Source of the DNA: Tachypleus tridentatus
Taxonomy: Eukaryota > Arthropoda > Merostomata > Xiphosura > Limulidae
Direction: 5' to 3'
Length of the DNA stretch: 64,000 bases
NCBI RefSeq assembly: GCF_004210375.1
Contig: NC_134833.1
Coordinates: 149,722,127 to 149,786,126 of the forward strand
Shown here: positions 11,951 to 24,822 of the stretch, one piece after another
How the letters are laid out: every line of letters begins with the position of its first letter
How positions within the stretch are numbered: the stretch's first letter is position 1
Position numbers and translations under genes: made by a program
Notes under the pieces: model-generated
Seen by the model: the letters and a program-made list of their open reading frames with translations, nothing else
The model's database searches: none
What the model was told of the DNA's origin: nothing

Positions 11951-12574
11951 TGTAATGGATTTACTATTATTTATTTGTTTAAATATCAGCGTTTCTGTAA
12001 GTTAAATTTTTATTTAAAATGCAAATAACTGTTGTTGTTAAATGTGTATAGCGAAATTCTTGTCTGTTCACTGAAATTCTAGAATGTAAGCACAGTATAC
12101 GTGCGTACGAAAGCATTAATTTATTATCAGTATTGTTGTGCAGGCTGAAATTTCTAGAAATTCGTCTCACACTTATAAAACGTAATCAACGCAACGCGAC
12201 AAGAGACAGTTTATTATATCGTTGGTTTGCTACATTTAGTATATTATAAACCTCAGAAGCTATAAATGTGATAAACGCTTATTAATCGGTAGACCAAAGA
12301 TACTTGGCCAGGAACGTTTATAGAATTCGAACATTACAAACCATTTAACTTCAACAGATCAACATCGGACATATAACTATTTTTACGAATACATTATATA
12401 ACTTCAGATGTGAGAAACTGACGTGTGATCAGCGAAGGGCTGGCTAACTCCCCTTGAAGTGAATTGTATCTATATCAACTCGAAATTAATTCACTTATCA
12501 TGAAATTTCGATAAGATATCATAGGAAGTTCTTAATCAGATAGTAGAATCAGTATTATTTGCAAACTTATAAAA
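11951..12574. other. Non-coding, no feature seen
   Basis: No coding, repeat or regulatory pattern recognised. A 63-codon minus frame at 11979-12170 has no support. Confidence 0.45.
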
Positions 12575-13700
12575 CTTTTCTATATAAATTATTATTTGTA
12601 ATAACTTTTTGTAGTAACGGCTATTATAAATCGTATATTGTTTGTATATTAAAGAATATTTGTGTTAAAAAGGAAAACTATTTGTATCAATTTTATTAAC
12701 AAATATCATAAAATTGACACATATCAACATTTAATTAACTTCTAAACCTAAATTATCATTTAACTCAATTTTATGCTATTTCAAATTGTAAAAACGCAGC
12801 ATAATAAATTGGGAGTTCGTCTGGAACCTCAATCAGAGAAAAAAATTGTTCTAAATTCAAATCATAACTCAATTTATATGTATCAGTGCCAACAACATTT
12901 GTTAAGTCTAAAAGATATTATTTATATTTAAGCATTATCACGTGCTATGTAATTTTATTATCATAAGGTTATTTTTATTGATTGTGTTATATACTGTTAT
13001 GATTATTGAAGTTATATAATTGTTTGGCAATGCGTTATACTTAATGTATTGTTCGCAATGTATATGTATAATATCTTAATTAAAAAACTGTCTAACGCCA
13101 TTTCTAGTTCTCTAAGAAGAAAAGTGTAACGAACTTACCATTATATATTTATTTTTAAAATCGATGTTTGTTTTAGTTTAATATATATTTAGAAATGCAT
13201 ACACATGATATTGTTAAACGTATGCTGCGAAAGCCCTACCTATCCCTTGGACGTTAGTATTTCTACGAGGACATTAGTTATTTTCGTCGGTAAAAAAAAT
13301 TCACTTGTGAAAATGCTACATTCTTTCCCGCTAAGAGAAGTGTACCTGTGTGTCAACGTAGAATTAATTCGCTCCTTGTGAGCCGTCGATAAAATATTCA
13401 TTTCCAGACCAAATAGAAGTCCGAGTATTGTTTGTGATGTTGGAAAAACTTATGTATATAAATCATTATTTGCAATAACCGTCAGAGTATATTTTATTGT
13501 TGTTTATATATTAAAATATATTCGTGTTAAGAAAGAAAATCGTGTGTATCAATTTTGTTGGTAAATATAATAAATTTAATACATATTAACAGTTAGTTAA
13601 CTTCTAAATTCAAAATATAATATCCATCTATCTGAAATCGTAATACGTTAACATACGTTAAAAACAAATCAAAGACTCGTCCGAGATAAATTATAATAAG
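12575..13700. repeat. Diverged direct repeat pair (about 280 bp each)
   Basis: 12575-12860 and 13450-13700 share TATATAAATCATTATTTGCA-like starts, GTTAAGAAAGAAAA and TTAATACATATTAACA blocks, perhaps 75-80% identical. No coding content is seen. Confidence 0.55.
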
Positions 13701-13724
13701 TAACACAGTGACAAAAATTACTTT

Positions 13725-14030
13725 CGTAGTAGGCTGTATGTGTAGAACACTATTCACCTTAAACATGTTTAAATGAACTGTTTTGTCAAGTTATATTATA
13801 AAGTAAAAATAATGAAAGTGTAAGTTTTAATTAATGCATAATGTCGTCCTTTATAGGACATAAATTAGTGTTAAGTGTCCTTTATAGGACTGTTTAAATG
13901 GTCAGGAAATATAGTTAACTAATGATTTAGTTTTTAAAACCGATTGCATGAAATATAGTAACGTCGAGACTTTTCAGGACGATTTAAACAGGTAGAAAGA
14001 TTAATTACCTAATGAATTAGTGTTTTATTT
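13725..14030. repeat. Dispersed repeat, copy 1
   Basis: TTCACCTTAAACATGTTTAA and ACTGTTTTGTCAAGTTATAT recur in the same orientation at 59525-59700, roughly 75-80% identical. The family is unknown. A GTCCTTTATAGGAC palindrome-like block is present here twice. Confidence 0.5.
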
Positions 14031-14096
14031 CTATTAAATTATATTGATGTTTAAATATATTATTTTGTCCTCCTATAAAGTTTTAAGTTGGTTTAA

Positions 14097-14230
14097 ATGT
14101 ATTTTATATTATTATATCCACTTTATGTATTTTATATTATTAAATCCCTCTTTATTTATTTGCTATATTATATTCCCTTTTATTTATTTGATATTACTGT
14201 GTCCCATTTTATTTATTTGATATTATTATG
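14097..14230. repeat. AT-rich tandem repeat of about 33-35 bp, four units
   Basis: Repeated TTTTATTTATTTGATATTAT blocks. Low complexity. Confidence 0.65.
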
Positions 14231-14231
14231 T

Positions 14232-14508
14232 ATGTTTGTCTGTTTTTTAATTTCGCACAAAGCTACTCGAGGGCGATCTGTCCTAGCCGTCCCTAATTTA
14301 GCAGTGTAAGACTAGAGGGAAGGCAGCTAGTCATCACCACCCACCGCCAACTCTTGGGCTACTCTTTTACCAACGAATAGTGGGATTAACCGTAAATTAT
14401 ATCTCCCCCACGGTTGGGAGAGCGAGTATGTTTAGCGCGACGCGGGCGTGAACCCGCGCCTCTCGGATTACGAGTCGCACGCCTTACGCGCTTGGCCATG
14501 CCAGGCCC
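14232..14508 (-). mobile_element. SINE family A, full length
   Basis: Reads from a T-rich tail (TGTTTGTCTG) through CGAGGGCGATCTG and the body to the reversed tRNA head ending CATGCCAGGCCC. It sits at the outer edge of inverted-duplication segment C, and the right-arm counterpart lacks it. Confidence 0.88.
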
Positions 14509-14514
14509 ACTTTA

Positions 14515-15205
14515 TATTTAAAACCACTTTATGATATATAGAGACATTAAAACAATGTTATTAAACATTAACAAATTTCCTTGTCCAGTTGTCATTGGTT
14601 ACCAACCTTCCTCAAAAAGTGTTCAGTACCAATACATCTCTTTAAAACTTGTTTAGCCCCCCAGTGGCTCAGCGGTATGTCTGCGGACTTACACGCTAAA
14701 ATCCGGGTTTCGATACCCGTGGTGGGCAGAGCACAGATAGCCCATTGTGTAGCTTTGTGCTTAATTCAAAACAACAACAACAAAACTTATTTATTCAAAT
14801 TCTCTCATATTTTTACCCATTTTTTTCCATCAGTAAGTTCTTGTCTCAAGTACGTATTACATTTCTCTGTTTTATTCAACCAGTTTGAAATATTTCACAC
14901 ACTATACTCTCGTTACCTTTAAACAAACCCAAGTATTTATCTTATTGTCTTTAAATATCTTTTCATCTACTTGATATGTAATTAGTAATCCCAGTATCAT
15001 GATTTTCTATCTTTATCTGGAATACTTTGTTAATTATCATTTCAATAATTACTTTCTTAGTTATGTTTCCCTTCTACCCTCATCTGACACATTTTACGAT
15101 CCATAATGGCTTCAAAGGTTCTCATCTCCAAGTCTCACAGTGATCTATTCCTTTTACAATAACTTTAAAACAATATCGAACTTCCCACATCTTTGATATA
15201 TCCAG
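14515..15205 (+). repeat. Inverted duplication segment C, left arm
   Basis: It matches the reverse complement of 58430-59235 with high identity by eye (for example ATATGTAATTAGTAATCCCA against TGGGATTACTAATTACATAT). Differences are a family B SINE in this arm and a direct duplication in the other. Confidence 0.9.
14655..14781 (+). mobile_element. SINE family B, full length, with matching empty site in the other arm
   Basis: Head AGCCCCCCAGTGGCTCAGCG, box B GGTTTCGATACC, then GCACAGATAGCCC, TGTAGCTTTGTGC and a CAA-rich tail. Flanking 11-bp duplications are AAAACTTGTTT (14644-14654) and AAAACTTATTT (14782-14792). The inverted copy at 59095-59105 has a single uninterrupted site. Confidence 0.9.
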
Positions 15206-17587
15206 TATATATGTGGGTATCTTCTATATAATGTTTACTGTTACATCCGTTCTTCCATCAACCAAACATAATATGGTGTATGTCGGTCTAAGCCCAATAA
15301 ACCCATTATATTTTTATATTAATCACTTTATTTTTATTATTCTATTCCATAACCCATGGCATAACTTATGAAGCTGTTAAACCAGCTTAACCATTTTGAC
15401 ATAGCTTATATATGTTAGCCACAATTCAAAAGACTGTAACTGTTTGTTACATATCTCGGTATGTGTTTGCTTTGTTCTTAATATTAAAATAATATTCCAA
15501 ACACTTCTATTATCTCCCATTTATATTTGTTGAGCTTTCCAAAACATGAGCTCTCATTTATTTTCAATACATTTTTCAAGTACTTTTATTTGGTCGATTA
15601 GTTTTACTTTAGCACAAGTCTCAACACTGGGCTAGGTGTGTTGTGCTCACCACGAGTATCACAAACCAACTTATTTGTTGAAAACTTTCAGTCACCGTGA
15701 TGACGTCAGCTACATTTGGAACTGAAGATATCAGTAAACCAGCAACGTGTGTTTAGATGTGTTATATATACATGATATTCATGGTTATCTTAGAACTGAA
15801 GTTAATAGTAAACCAACAACGTGTGTTTAAATGTGTTTACATATACATGGTATTCATAGTTACCTTAGAACTGAAGTTAATAGCATAGCAACAACGTGTG
15901 TTTATATGTGTTTATATACACATGATAATCGTGGTTACCTTTGAACTGAAGTTAATAGTAAAGCAACAATGTATATTTAGATGTGTTTACATATACGTCG
16001 TATTCATGGTTACCTTAGAACGGAAATTAATAGTAAACTAACACCGTGTGTTTAGATGTGTTTTATGCATATACATGATATTCATGGTTACGTTGGAACT
16101 GAGGCTTACAATAAACTAATAACGTGTGTTTAGATGTGTTATATATACATGATATTCATGGTTATCTTACAACTGAGGTTTATGCATGTTTCCACATGTA
16201 CAATTAACAAATGTTTTTCTCGAAACATGGGTGTTTAAATAACAATGATCGAGGAACGTTTAATATATTCAATAATGAAAGTGTTGCTAATAATAATTTT
16301 TTTTATTTTAAATTACTGTGTTTATTGATGTCCACATCATAAATGTGATTAACAGGTTTTATTGTTTTAACAAAACTTGAGTAATACAAGTGTGCCTGAC
16401 ATATCTGAAAGTTGTGACAAGAGATATAATTATCTTAGGAGACGGGACGAACTCACATTGAAATGTAGGAAATGATGGAGGACGAAATTAAAAAACAAAT
16501 TCCTCCAAGTGTATTTTCAGGAAACCAAACAAAACTTCTTGAAAATAATGGATAAGGTAACATGACAATCAATGTAAAATTGGGCAACAAATCTTATGTT
16601 TCTCATGAGGCCTGACCCATATCATTCATGCAGTACGACTTAACCCACTTTACTTATGGAGTGCAATCTGGCTCACTTCTTTATTATGTAAACATGTCCT
16701 TGAGTTTCATTTTATCAAGTGTTAAAGTAAAATGAAAGTTAGTCCCTAGAACAAATCGTATCGTTTGTCCAAGTTTGAAGAGAACAAAGTTTCTATCTGT
16801 GAACAGAAATTCTATGTAAAGTTAATTACCGTTATTACTAAAATTCACATATCTTCAAAATTTGTCTGACCAATTTTCTATTACCAATGTTATTAAAATG
16901 TCATTTATCTTCCATTTTTTCACTCACCAGTTCTCTACTACTAATGTTATTAAAATGTCATATATCTTCCATTTCTTTTCTCACCAGTTAAGTTCTCTGT
17001 ATCCACGTATCATCGTATTTTGTTTGTTTTAGTCCTGAAGAAACGTTAGCTCATAATTTTGCTGATGTTTATTAATAACTTTTGACACACCAGTGATGCA
17101 TGTCTTATTCAACGCCTGTCAAATGTGTTTTGATATGATTTAAAATAATAAATAGTGAAAAGTAAATTCAAATGAGCATGACAGCATGCAGTGAACACCT
17201 GCAGGTGTAATGTAATAATATTCAACGTTCACACGAAATCACTGATAAATGAACTAGTGTATCAAATGAGTCACAGAAACTATGATTTAGTTATCAAGCG
17301 TAACTCTTTCATTACCTCGATTACAGATAAACTTCCCCTAGTGCTAGGCCTATTTGTAGATTCACACACACACACACAGAACTATAATAAAGTATTTTAA
17401 TACTGAATGACTTATGTAATGCTGGTAAACTTTGTGAAGTTTTAAAGAATGCCTTTCCTAAATGCATTGTAAAGTGCTTTGGATAGTTTAAATAATACGT
17501 TCAAGTTATTACACCACATACTTTATGACTCTCGTATCCATCACAAGTTACGTCATGTGGTTCTATCTAATAATAACACATCCGGTG
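15206..17587. other. Left-arm-only spacer between segments C and B
   Basis: Apart from the 75-bp repeat at 15719-16180 and a possible SINE B fragment near 15613-15668, this is plain AT-rich DNA without a match in the right arm. The short stretch 16258-16302 resembles the 45-bp insert at 58611-58656 in reverse. Confidence 0.5.
15719..16180. repeat. About 75-bp diverged tandem repeat, six copies
   Basis: Each unit holds GAACTGAAGTTAATAGTAAA, CAACGTGTGTTTAGATGTG and a TACATGATATTCATGGTTAC-type end. Copies differ from each other at many sites, unlike the younger arrays. Confidence 0.8.
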
Positions 17588-17706
17588 TTCCCAGCTGGTT
17601 CATCGTTAAGCTTACGGATTTACAACACTAAAATCAGGGGTTCGATTCCTTCTCGGTAGACTCAGTAAACAGCGTGATGTTGGTTTGTTAGAAGAAAACA
17701 CACACC
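17588..17706 (+). mobile_element. SINE family C
   Basis: A tRNA-like head (box A-like CAGCTGGTTCATCGTTAAG and box B GGGGTTCGATTCC) is followed by a short tail containing CGTGATGTTGG and an A/C-rich end. Confidence 0.65.
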
Positions 17707-17953
17707 CCCATCCAGTAAATGTTAAAATTAGAATATGCCATGGCATTCTTGTGCCTGATTGGTTCTAATATCTCACATATTTAATTATGTGTAATATAAG
17801 TTAAATTCTCAATGATGTAGATGTGTGCGACATTCAGCACAAACTAATCAAATACTAAATGATATCGTTTACCCAGATTTTGCCCTCTGGTGAGTAAGCG
17901 GTAAATTACAATGTTAAATCTGTGAAGACGAGAAATCCAGTTGAAGTAAAAAT

Positions 17954-18099
17954 GTATTATCAAGACGGCTGGTACGGATGTTATCACTTTAATTAAAAAC
18001 TTCAAGTGAAATAAAGTACAGAACAATGAAGATCAAAACGTTGTTCTGTACTTGATTTTAATTAAAGTTTTAATACCCATACCAGCCGTATTGAGAATA
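17954..18099. mobile_element. Fold-back element with about 60-bp arms
   Basis: CGGCTGGTACGGATGTTA on the left pairs with TAATACCCATACCAGCCG on the right. The arms continue inward through TTTAATTAAA and GTACAGAACAA / TTGTTCTGTAC around a short loop. It is non-coding. Confidence 0.65.
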
Positions 18100-18172
18100 C
18101 AATGTTAAATCCCATATTCTCTATGGTAGGTTTCTCACCACAAACTAAGTAACAATAAGAGCGTCTGAATCT

Positions 18173-18384
18173 TTTGTTTGTTTGTTTGGGAATTTCGCAC
18201 AAAGCTACTCGAGGGCTATCTGTGCTAGCCGTCCCTAATTTAGCAGTGTAAGACTAGAGGGAAGGCAGCTAGTCATCACCACCGACCGCCAACTCTTGGG
18301 CTACTCTTTTACCAACGAATAATGGGATTGACCGTCACATTATAACGCCTTCACGGCTGAAAGGGCGAGCATATTTAGTGAGAT
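18173..18384 (-). mobile_element. SINE family A, head truncated; left-arm copy of a shared insertion
   Basis: The tail and body are intact, but the tRNA head stops after GGGCGAGCATATTTAG and runs into GTGGAACGAGTTATGTC. The reversed right-arm copy (56984-57190) is cut at the same place, so the insertion predates the duplication. Confidence 0.85.
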
Positions 18385-19422
18385 GTGGAACGAGTTATGT
18401 CATACTAAGTGTAGGTTGTAACAAACCTTACTGAATAAACTAATTTAATTAATGTCGTTGCATAGACTGGACTTAGCATTATTTCTACCAAGTAATCCGA
18501 AAGAAACCAAACAACGATAGAACACGCTAAAACAATATCTTTGGTTATATATAAATAGTAAGGTTATAAATTATTATTTTTTTTCATATATTTGTAAACT
18601 TGAAACAAAACTAAACATTATTTTAGTTCAGATTCAATATTTTCACAAGAAACATTCCAAGTCCTTTGGTTAAAGTATTTGTAAACGGTTTTGTATTTCA
18701 AAGTAGTTATTTTCTTCAGTTTTAATTTGTTAACATTTTGAACTTTCCAGCTTGTCTTTCGCATTCGATAACTATTCGATGACAAACAGTTATCCCATGT
18801 TAATCAAATGGTGAACGTAATTAGATCTTTAAAAGTTTATTTTAGTTTATCTATGTGATATCGTGTGCTGCCTTCATAAGTTCTACTATATCAAGTTAAA
18901 GAACGAACAGAAAAGTTCATTATACCTTTTTGTTAGCAGGCAGATGATATAAAGCTACTGGTTGGTAGATGATGAAACCTATTAGATAAAACTGGCTTCA
19001 TACATCATAAAAGTGGCTCCACCTGACTATATCATTCACCAAAACGATAAAAATCATTGTTGATTTAACAACAATAAACTGGTAATTTATAAACCTTGTT
19101 GCATTGCACAACAATGATTTAATAACTTTATAAAATATGATACACGATACAACAAGAACTTCATTATTTGTAAGAAGTGTTACAACATCCAACCTTCTTC
19201 TGGTAACATAAAACATGTTATATCATCCAACAACAATCACGTAATTTATTTTTAAAAAGTTTATTCAAATATTTCTATCAGTTTAGAAAATTAATTTACA
19301 TTTTCGTCGGGTACAACGGAAAAGATAATATAATAATTCTTTTATATTGGTCTAAATGCTGAAAGTGATTTTATAATAAACAGATGTGATCAAAATTTTT
19401 TGAGGATAAGGAGATATAATAA

Positions 19423-19553
19423 CGTCAGAGTAACATTGTGACTGTGTTTGTTTATAGCAGAGTCACATCGGGTTATCTGTTGAGCCCGCCTAGGGAATCG
19501 AACCCTAATTTTAGCGTTTTAAATCAATAGACTTACCGCAGTACTAGCGGGGA
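19423..19553 (-). mobile_element. SINE family C, left-arm copy with single tail unit
   Basis: Reverse orientation: GGGAATCGAACCC is the box B complement and GTACTAGCGGGGAC the head end. The tail region (TCACATCGGGTTATCTG) is present once, whereas its right-arm counterpart has three 60-bp copies. Confidence 0.75.
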
Positions 19554-21548
19554 CGTTATGACTGAAACATTCGAAGATAAAATACAGTGTGGTATGGTTG
19601 AAAACTGTATTTCTTTTATTATACAACATTATCACGTAAAGACCGTTGTTGTTATAATAGAAATATAATTTTTAAAATCTATTTCTCTTTAGGAAAAGGA
19701 ATGCCAGGCTTATGTAGACAGATCTACAGAAAACATGGTATGAAATAGGACGTCGCTTAGTCCATGGGTAAATCGTTTCAGATGTTGTTAATCTACTCAC
19801 ATCGTGTGACCCTGAGTGTGAGAATATAGTTTTTATACATTGATATTCATCATAGTCCTGAGTTGGAGAATAAATTTAACATTTTGTTACATATTTTAAC
19901 AATGAGTTTGAAAATAGAAGTTTTTTAAATCTCAACATTCATGTAGCCCTAAATTTCAGTATGTAGGTTTCGATATGAAAACAACCAGGTAGCCCTGAGT
20001 TTTAGAATTCATGTTTTAATATATTGATTTGCAGAGTTGTCTTAGGCTTAAGAATACAGCAATTAATATCTTGAAGCGCAGCGTGGCCCTGGCTTTGAGA
20101 ATTCAAATTTTAATATTTCCACACTTTAGTATACTTGGCTCCCAGAAAGCTGAGGCAGAAACTAATAACCCGGATGTGAGTGATTAAGACTCCTACTGGT
20201 GGCTTTTAGCCTCGTTTCTGGAAAATAGTAGTTTACATTAATTACATAACAATAAGTTCTGTTATACTTTAAAAGAAAAACAATTTAATATGTTATATAC
20301 TTTATCAAAATTTTGTAGATGTAGTTAACAATCGTATTTTCTAAGCGCCATTAAAGTTTATGAATTTCATTCATGGTCACGTGAGAAAATGAACATTAAA
20401 AAAGTTAACTTAAATAAACTGTTATAATTATTTAGTTTATTTAAAGTTTGCATATTTGAGAATTTGACGTAAATTTAGGACAAAGACTAGCTGTATATAA
20501 CTGTTCCTAGTAGATAGAAAAAAGGAAAGATGGAAATCCACAAATACAGCAGCACGTAGACTATTTTTATATAGTCGAAAAGTGAGACTTGACTATTACT
20601 CTTATAGCAAGCTCTTTGGCTCTAAAGTTTAGACATGTTTCTGTGACAACAAGTCATGAAATATGGATCTAGAGATTCACAGCTGAAGCACACTAAAGAA
20701 CAGACCACATCTATCCTCCTAACTAAGCTAGTTTTGAAAAAATAACAACGTATTATCAACGTACAGTCACAAACTTTTAACAATACAATCAAACAAGCTA
20801 GCTGTCTTTAAAACATTTCCGCTCAGTGTTAGGTAAATAAACTTTATCTTACAAAATGTTCATTTCGTGAAACAGGTTTATATTTCAAATGCTGCAGCAG
20901 GTGTCTTACTCTGGATCAAACTACTAAAATGTTTCTTCATTTCAGTATATTTTTACCAATCAAATTATTCTACGATTTATCTGAGCCCTAATGGGCCAAA
21001 ATGTAACATAACACTCATCATCATCAACAAGTTTCAAGAGGTTTGAGCCGGGAGTGGGAAGGGGTGACGTTAACAGAGCTGAGGTAAATGTGTTGTTGAA
21101 CGTTGTGAATATAAATATATGTGTTTGGACTGTGAATACATAAACATAAAGTTTCTGTTATAAAACCTCGTTTCGCACCTTTGGACCATGAGTGAATTAT
21201 AAGGGTGACAGTCAGATCCAACTATTCGTTCATACAGGAGTAGCTCAAGAGTTGCCTTCTCTGTAGTCAGTCAGCTCAGAGTTAAGGACTAGTATGAGAA
21301 AATATCAGTTTGTGTAGCTTCACTTGACAGTTTAAAAACAAACAAACAAATATCAGAAGCAATGAAATCTCAATATTCACTCAGTTTGAATCTGACACCA
21401 GGAGTGATTTCTCACAGTAATATTATCTACTCAGGAGATCAGCCAAGTGAGAAAAGAACTAATGAACATTCATGTTGGCTTTTATGAACCACGCCGTCAA
21501 AACTCACGACGGGAACCGATTGGTTTTACTCCTTATAAACTTGTTTTT

Positions 21549-22079
21549 GTATTCAACGTTTTGGAAAACAAATTAATTATACGCACAACTTAGCTAAACG
21601 TATGTTTACGCTGTCCATGACGTAAGTATGATCGAGAAATCTAAACATAAAGAACTTCGTGTTCTCTCCTGTTCAGTCTGTTTAAACAGTCGTTTCTTTG
21701 CTGAATAATCAGTTACTATTTTTGTTGTTGCTATTTCTCAGTTGGAATATGAAATGGACTATTGCTTAGAGGAGATAAGTCCAATAACATAACTCAAATA
21801 TCAAAATACAGTGTTTATAGTAATTTGGTATAAACTTATTTACCACATATTGAATTCAGTTAGTGATGAGAAGATGGTTTAAAAATGTGGTATTAATTAT
21901 TCAAATGTAGCCGCAAAAATCATTGAAGAGAGCCAACATTATGTAACATTTTGACGTCATTCTTTATTGTAATAGATGATTTTACTTAAAAAATGAATAT
22001 TTTATTCTGCTTTTAATATTAATTTAAAGTCAGCGTCATCCTAACACTGTGTACTTAAATTTATTAAAAAGATATATTA
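21549..22079. other. Left-arm-only spacer before the 34-bp array
   Basis: No feature. The right arm passes directly from segment B to the decayed repeat units, so this stretch was inserted here or lost there. Confidence 0.5.
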
Positions 22080-24822
22080 CAGATGAAGATGGATAGGGTA
22101 GTAAAAATGGATTAGATGAAGGTGGAGAGTATAATAAATTATAGTGTATATGAAGATGGACAGGGTAGTAAAGGATGGTTTAGATGAGGATGGACAGTGT
22201 AGCAAAGGATGGTTCATATGGAGATGGACAGGGTAGTAAAAGATGGTTTATATGGAGATGGACAGAGTAGTAAAGGATGGTTTAGATGAGGATGGGCAGG
22301 GTAGTAAAAATTGATTAGATAAAGGTGGACATTGTAATAAATTATAGTTTATATGGAGATGGACAGTGTAATAAATTATAGTTTATATGGAGCTGGACAG
22401 GGTAGTAAAGGATGGTTTAAATGAGGATAGACAGGATAGTAAAGGATGATTTAGATGGAGATGGACAGGGTAGTAAAGGATGGTTTAGATGAGGATAGTA
22501 AAGGATGGTTTAGATGGAAATGGACATGGTAGTAAAGGATGGTTTAGATGAGGATGTACAAGGTAGTAAAGGATGGTTTAGATGAGGATAGACAGGGTAG
22601 TAAAGGATGGTTTATATGGAGATGGACAGAGTAGTAAAGGATGGTTTAGATGAGGATGGGCAGGGTAGTAAAAATTGATTAGATAAAGGTGGACATTGTA
22701 ATAAATTATAGTTTATATGGAGATGGACAGGGTAGTAAAGGATGGTTTAAATGAGGATAGACAGGATAGTAAAGGATGATTTAGATGGAGATGGACAGGG
22801 TAGTAAAGGATGGTTTAGATGAGGATAGTAAAGGATGGTTTAGATGGAAATGGACATGGTAGTAAAGGATGGTTTAGATGAGGATGTACAAGGTAGTAAA
22901 GGATGGTTTAGATGAGATATAGAAACAAGGGTAATAAGATGGTTTATATGAGATGGACAGAGTAGTAAGATGGTTTAGATGAGATGAGCAGGAAGTAGTA
23001 AAATTTATTAGATAAAAGGTGTGGACATTATAATAAATTATAGTTTATATGGAGATGAACAGTGTAATAAATTATAGTTTATATGGAGATGGACAGGGTA
23101 GTAAAGGATGGTTTAAATGAGGATAGACAGGATAGTAAAGGATGATTTAGATGGAGATGTACAGGGTAGTAAAGGATGGTTTAGATGAGGATGTACAGGG
23201 TAGTAAAGGATGGTTTAGATGAGGATAGTAAAGGATGGTTTAGATGGAGATGGACAGAGTAGTAAAGGATGGTTTAGATGAGGATGGGCAGGGTAGTAAA
23301 ATTTGATTAGATAAAGGTGGACATTGTAATAAATTATAGTTTATATGGAGAATGGACAGTATAATAAAATATAGTTTATATGGAGACTGGACAGGAAGTA
23401 GTAAGAGATAGTTTAAATGAGATAGAACAGAGATAATAAGAGATGATTTAGATAGAGATAGACAGGAGTAGTAAGAATGGTTTAGATGAGATAATAAAAA
23501 GATGGTTTAAATGAGGGAGGTACAGAGTAATAAGAGATAGTTTAGATAAGATAATAAGATGGTTTAGATGAAATAGACATAGTAGTAAGATGATAGTTTA
23601 GATGAGATGCACAAGAAGTAGTAAGAATGGTTTAGATGAGAGATAAACAGGGTAATAAGAATGGTTTATATGAGAATGGACAGAGTAGTAAGAATGGATT
23701 TAAATGAGAGATGCAGCAGGTAGTAAAAAAAATCAAATAAAGTGAACATTATAATAAAATTATAGTTTTATATAGAGATGGACAGTATAATAAAATATAG
23801 ATTTATATAAGAGATGGACAGGGTAGTAAAAGGATAGTTTAAATAAGGATGAACAAGAGATAGTAAGAATGAATTTAGATAAGAATGGACAGGGGTAGTA
23901 AGAATGGATTTAGATGAGAGATAGCAAGAAAAGAGATGGTTTAGATGAAATAGACATAGTAGTAAGAGATGGTTTAGATGAGAGATGTACAAGGTAGTAA
24001 GAATATGGTTTAGATGAGAGATAAACAGGGTAGTAAGAGATGGTTTATATAGAGATGGACAGAGTAGTAAGAATGGTTTAGATGAGATGGGCAGAGGTAG
24101 TAAAATGAATTAGAAATAAAGGTGAGACATTATAATAAATTATAGTTTATATAGAGATGAACAGTGTAATAAATATAATTTATATAGAGATGAACAGGAA
24201 GTAATAAGATGGTTTAAATAAAGATAAACAAGAGATAGTAAGAATGATTTAGATAGAGATGAACACAAGTAGTAAGATAGTTTAAAATGAAGAGATGTAC
24301 AGGAAGGTAATAAGAGATGGTTTTAAATAAAGAGATGTACAGGAGTAATAAGATGATTTTAGAATAAAGAATAATAAAGAATGGTTTAGATAGAGAATGA
24401 CATAGTAGTAAGGATAGTTTAAAATGAGATGTACAAAGTAGTAAGAATGGTTTAGATAGAGATAATAAGAATAGTTTAGATAGAGATGAACATAGTAGTA
24501 AGAATGGTTTAGATGAGATGTACAAAGTAATAAAGAATGGTTTAGATGAGATAAACAAGGTAGTAAGGATGGTTTATATGGAGATGGACAGGGTAGTAAA
24601 GGATGGTTTGGATGAGGATGGACAGGGTAGTAAAGGATGGTTTATATGGCGATGGACAGGATAGTAAAGGATGGTTTAGATGAGGATGGGCAGAGTAGTA
24701 AAGGATGGATTATATGGAGATGGACAGGGTAGTAAAGGATGGTTTGGATGAGGATGGACAGGGTAGTAAAGGATGGTTTATATGACGATGGACAGGGTAG
24801 TAAAGGATGGACAGGGTAGTAT
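22080..24822. repeat. 34-bp minisatellite (GGATGGTTTAGATGAGGATG type), about 80 copies
   Basis: The unit continues GACAGGGTAGTAAA. Two subtypes alternate (TTTAGATGAGGATG and TTTATATGGAGATG), plus occasional TAATAAATTATAG units. Units are clean to about 22915 and again from about 24560, but noisy between. The right arm has only about two decayed units in the equivalent place (53640-53700). Confidence 0.9.

Larger units (their letters stand above)
18173..21548 (+). repeat. Inverted duplication segment B, left arm (3.4 kb)
   Basis: It is collinear in reverse complement with 53700-57190. Landmarks include AGGTTTGAGCCGGGAGTGGG, CCAGAAGAAGG-type sequence near 19200 and the family C SINE at 19423. 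Identity is roughly 95% by eye with small indels. No gene is seen in it. Confidence 0.92.

Noticed and set aside
18998-19216. 72-codon frame (MFYVTRRRLDVVTLLTNNEV) also present at 56151-56336
   Set aside because: Mirror copies of segment B; the frames diverge at their ends and there is no other support.
21024-21221. 65-codon frame (MDLTVTLIIHSWSKGAKRGF) also present at 54030-54227
   Set aside because: Conservation between the two places comes from the inverted duplication itself and an old SINE-like body; it is no evidence of coding.
23768-24558. Minus-strand frames of 74 and 114 codons rich in Ser, Leu and Pro
   Set aside because: They arise from irregular units of the 34-bp array, which probably contain sequence errors.
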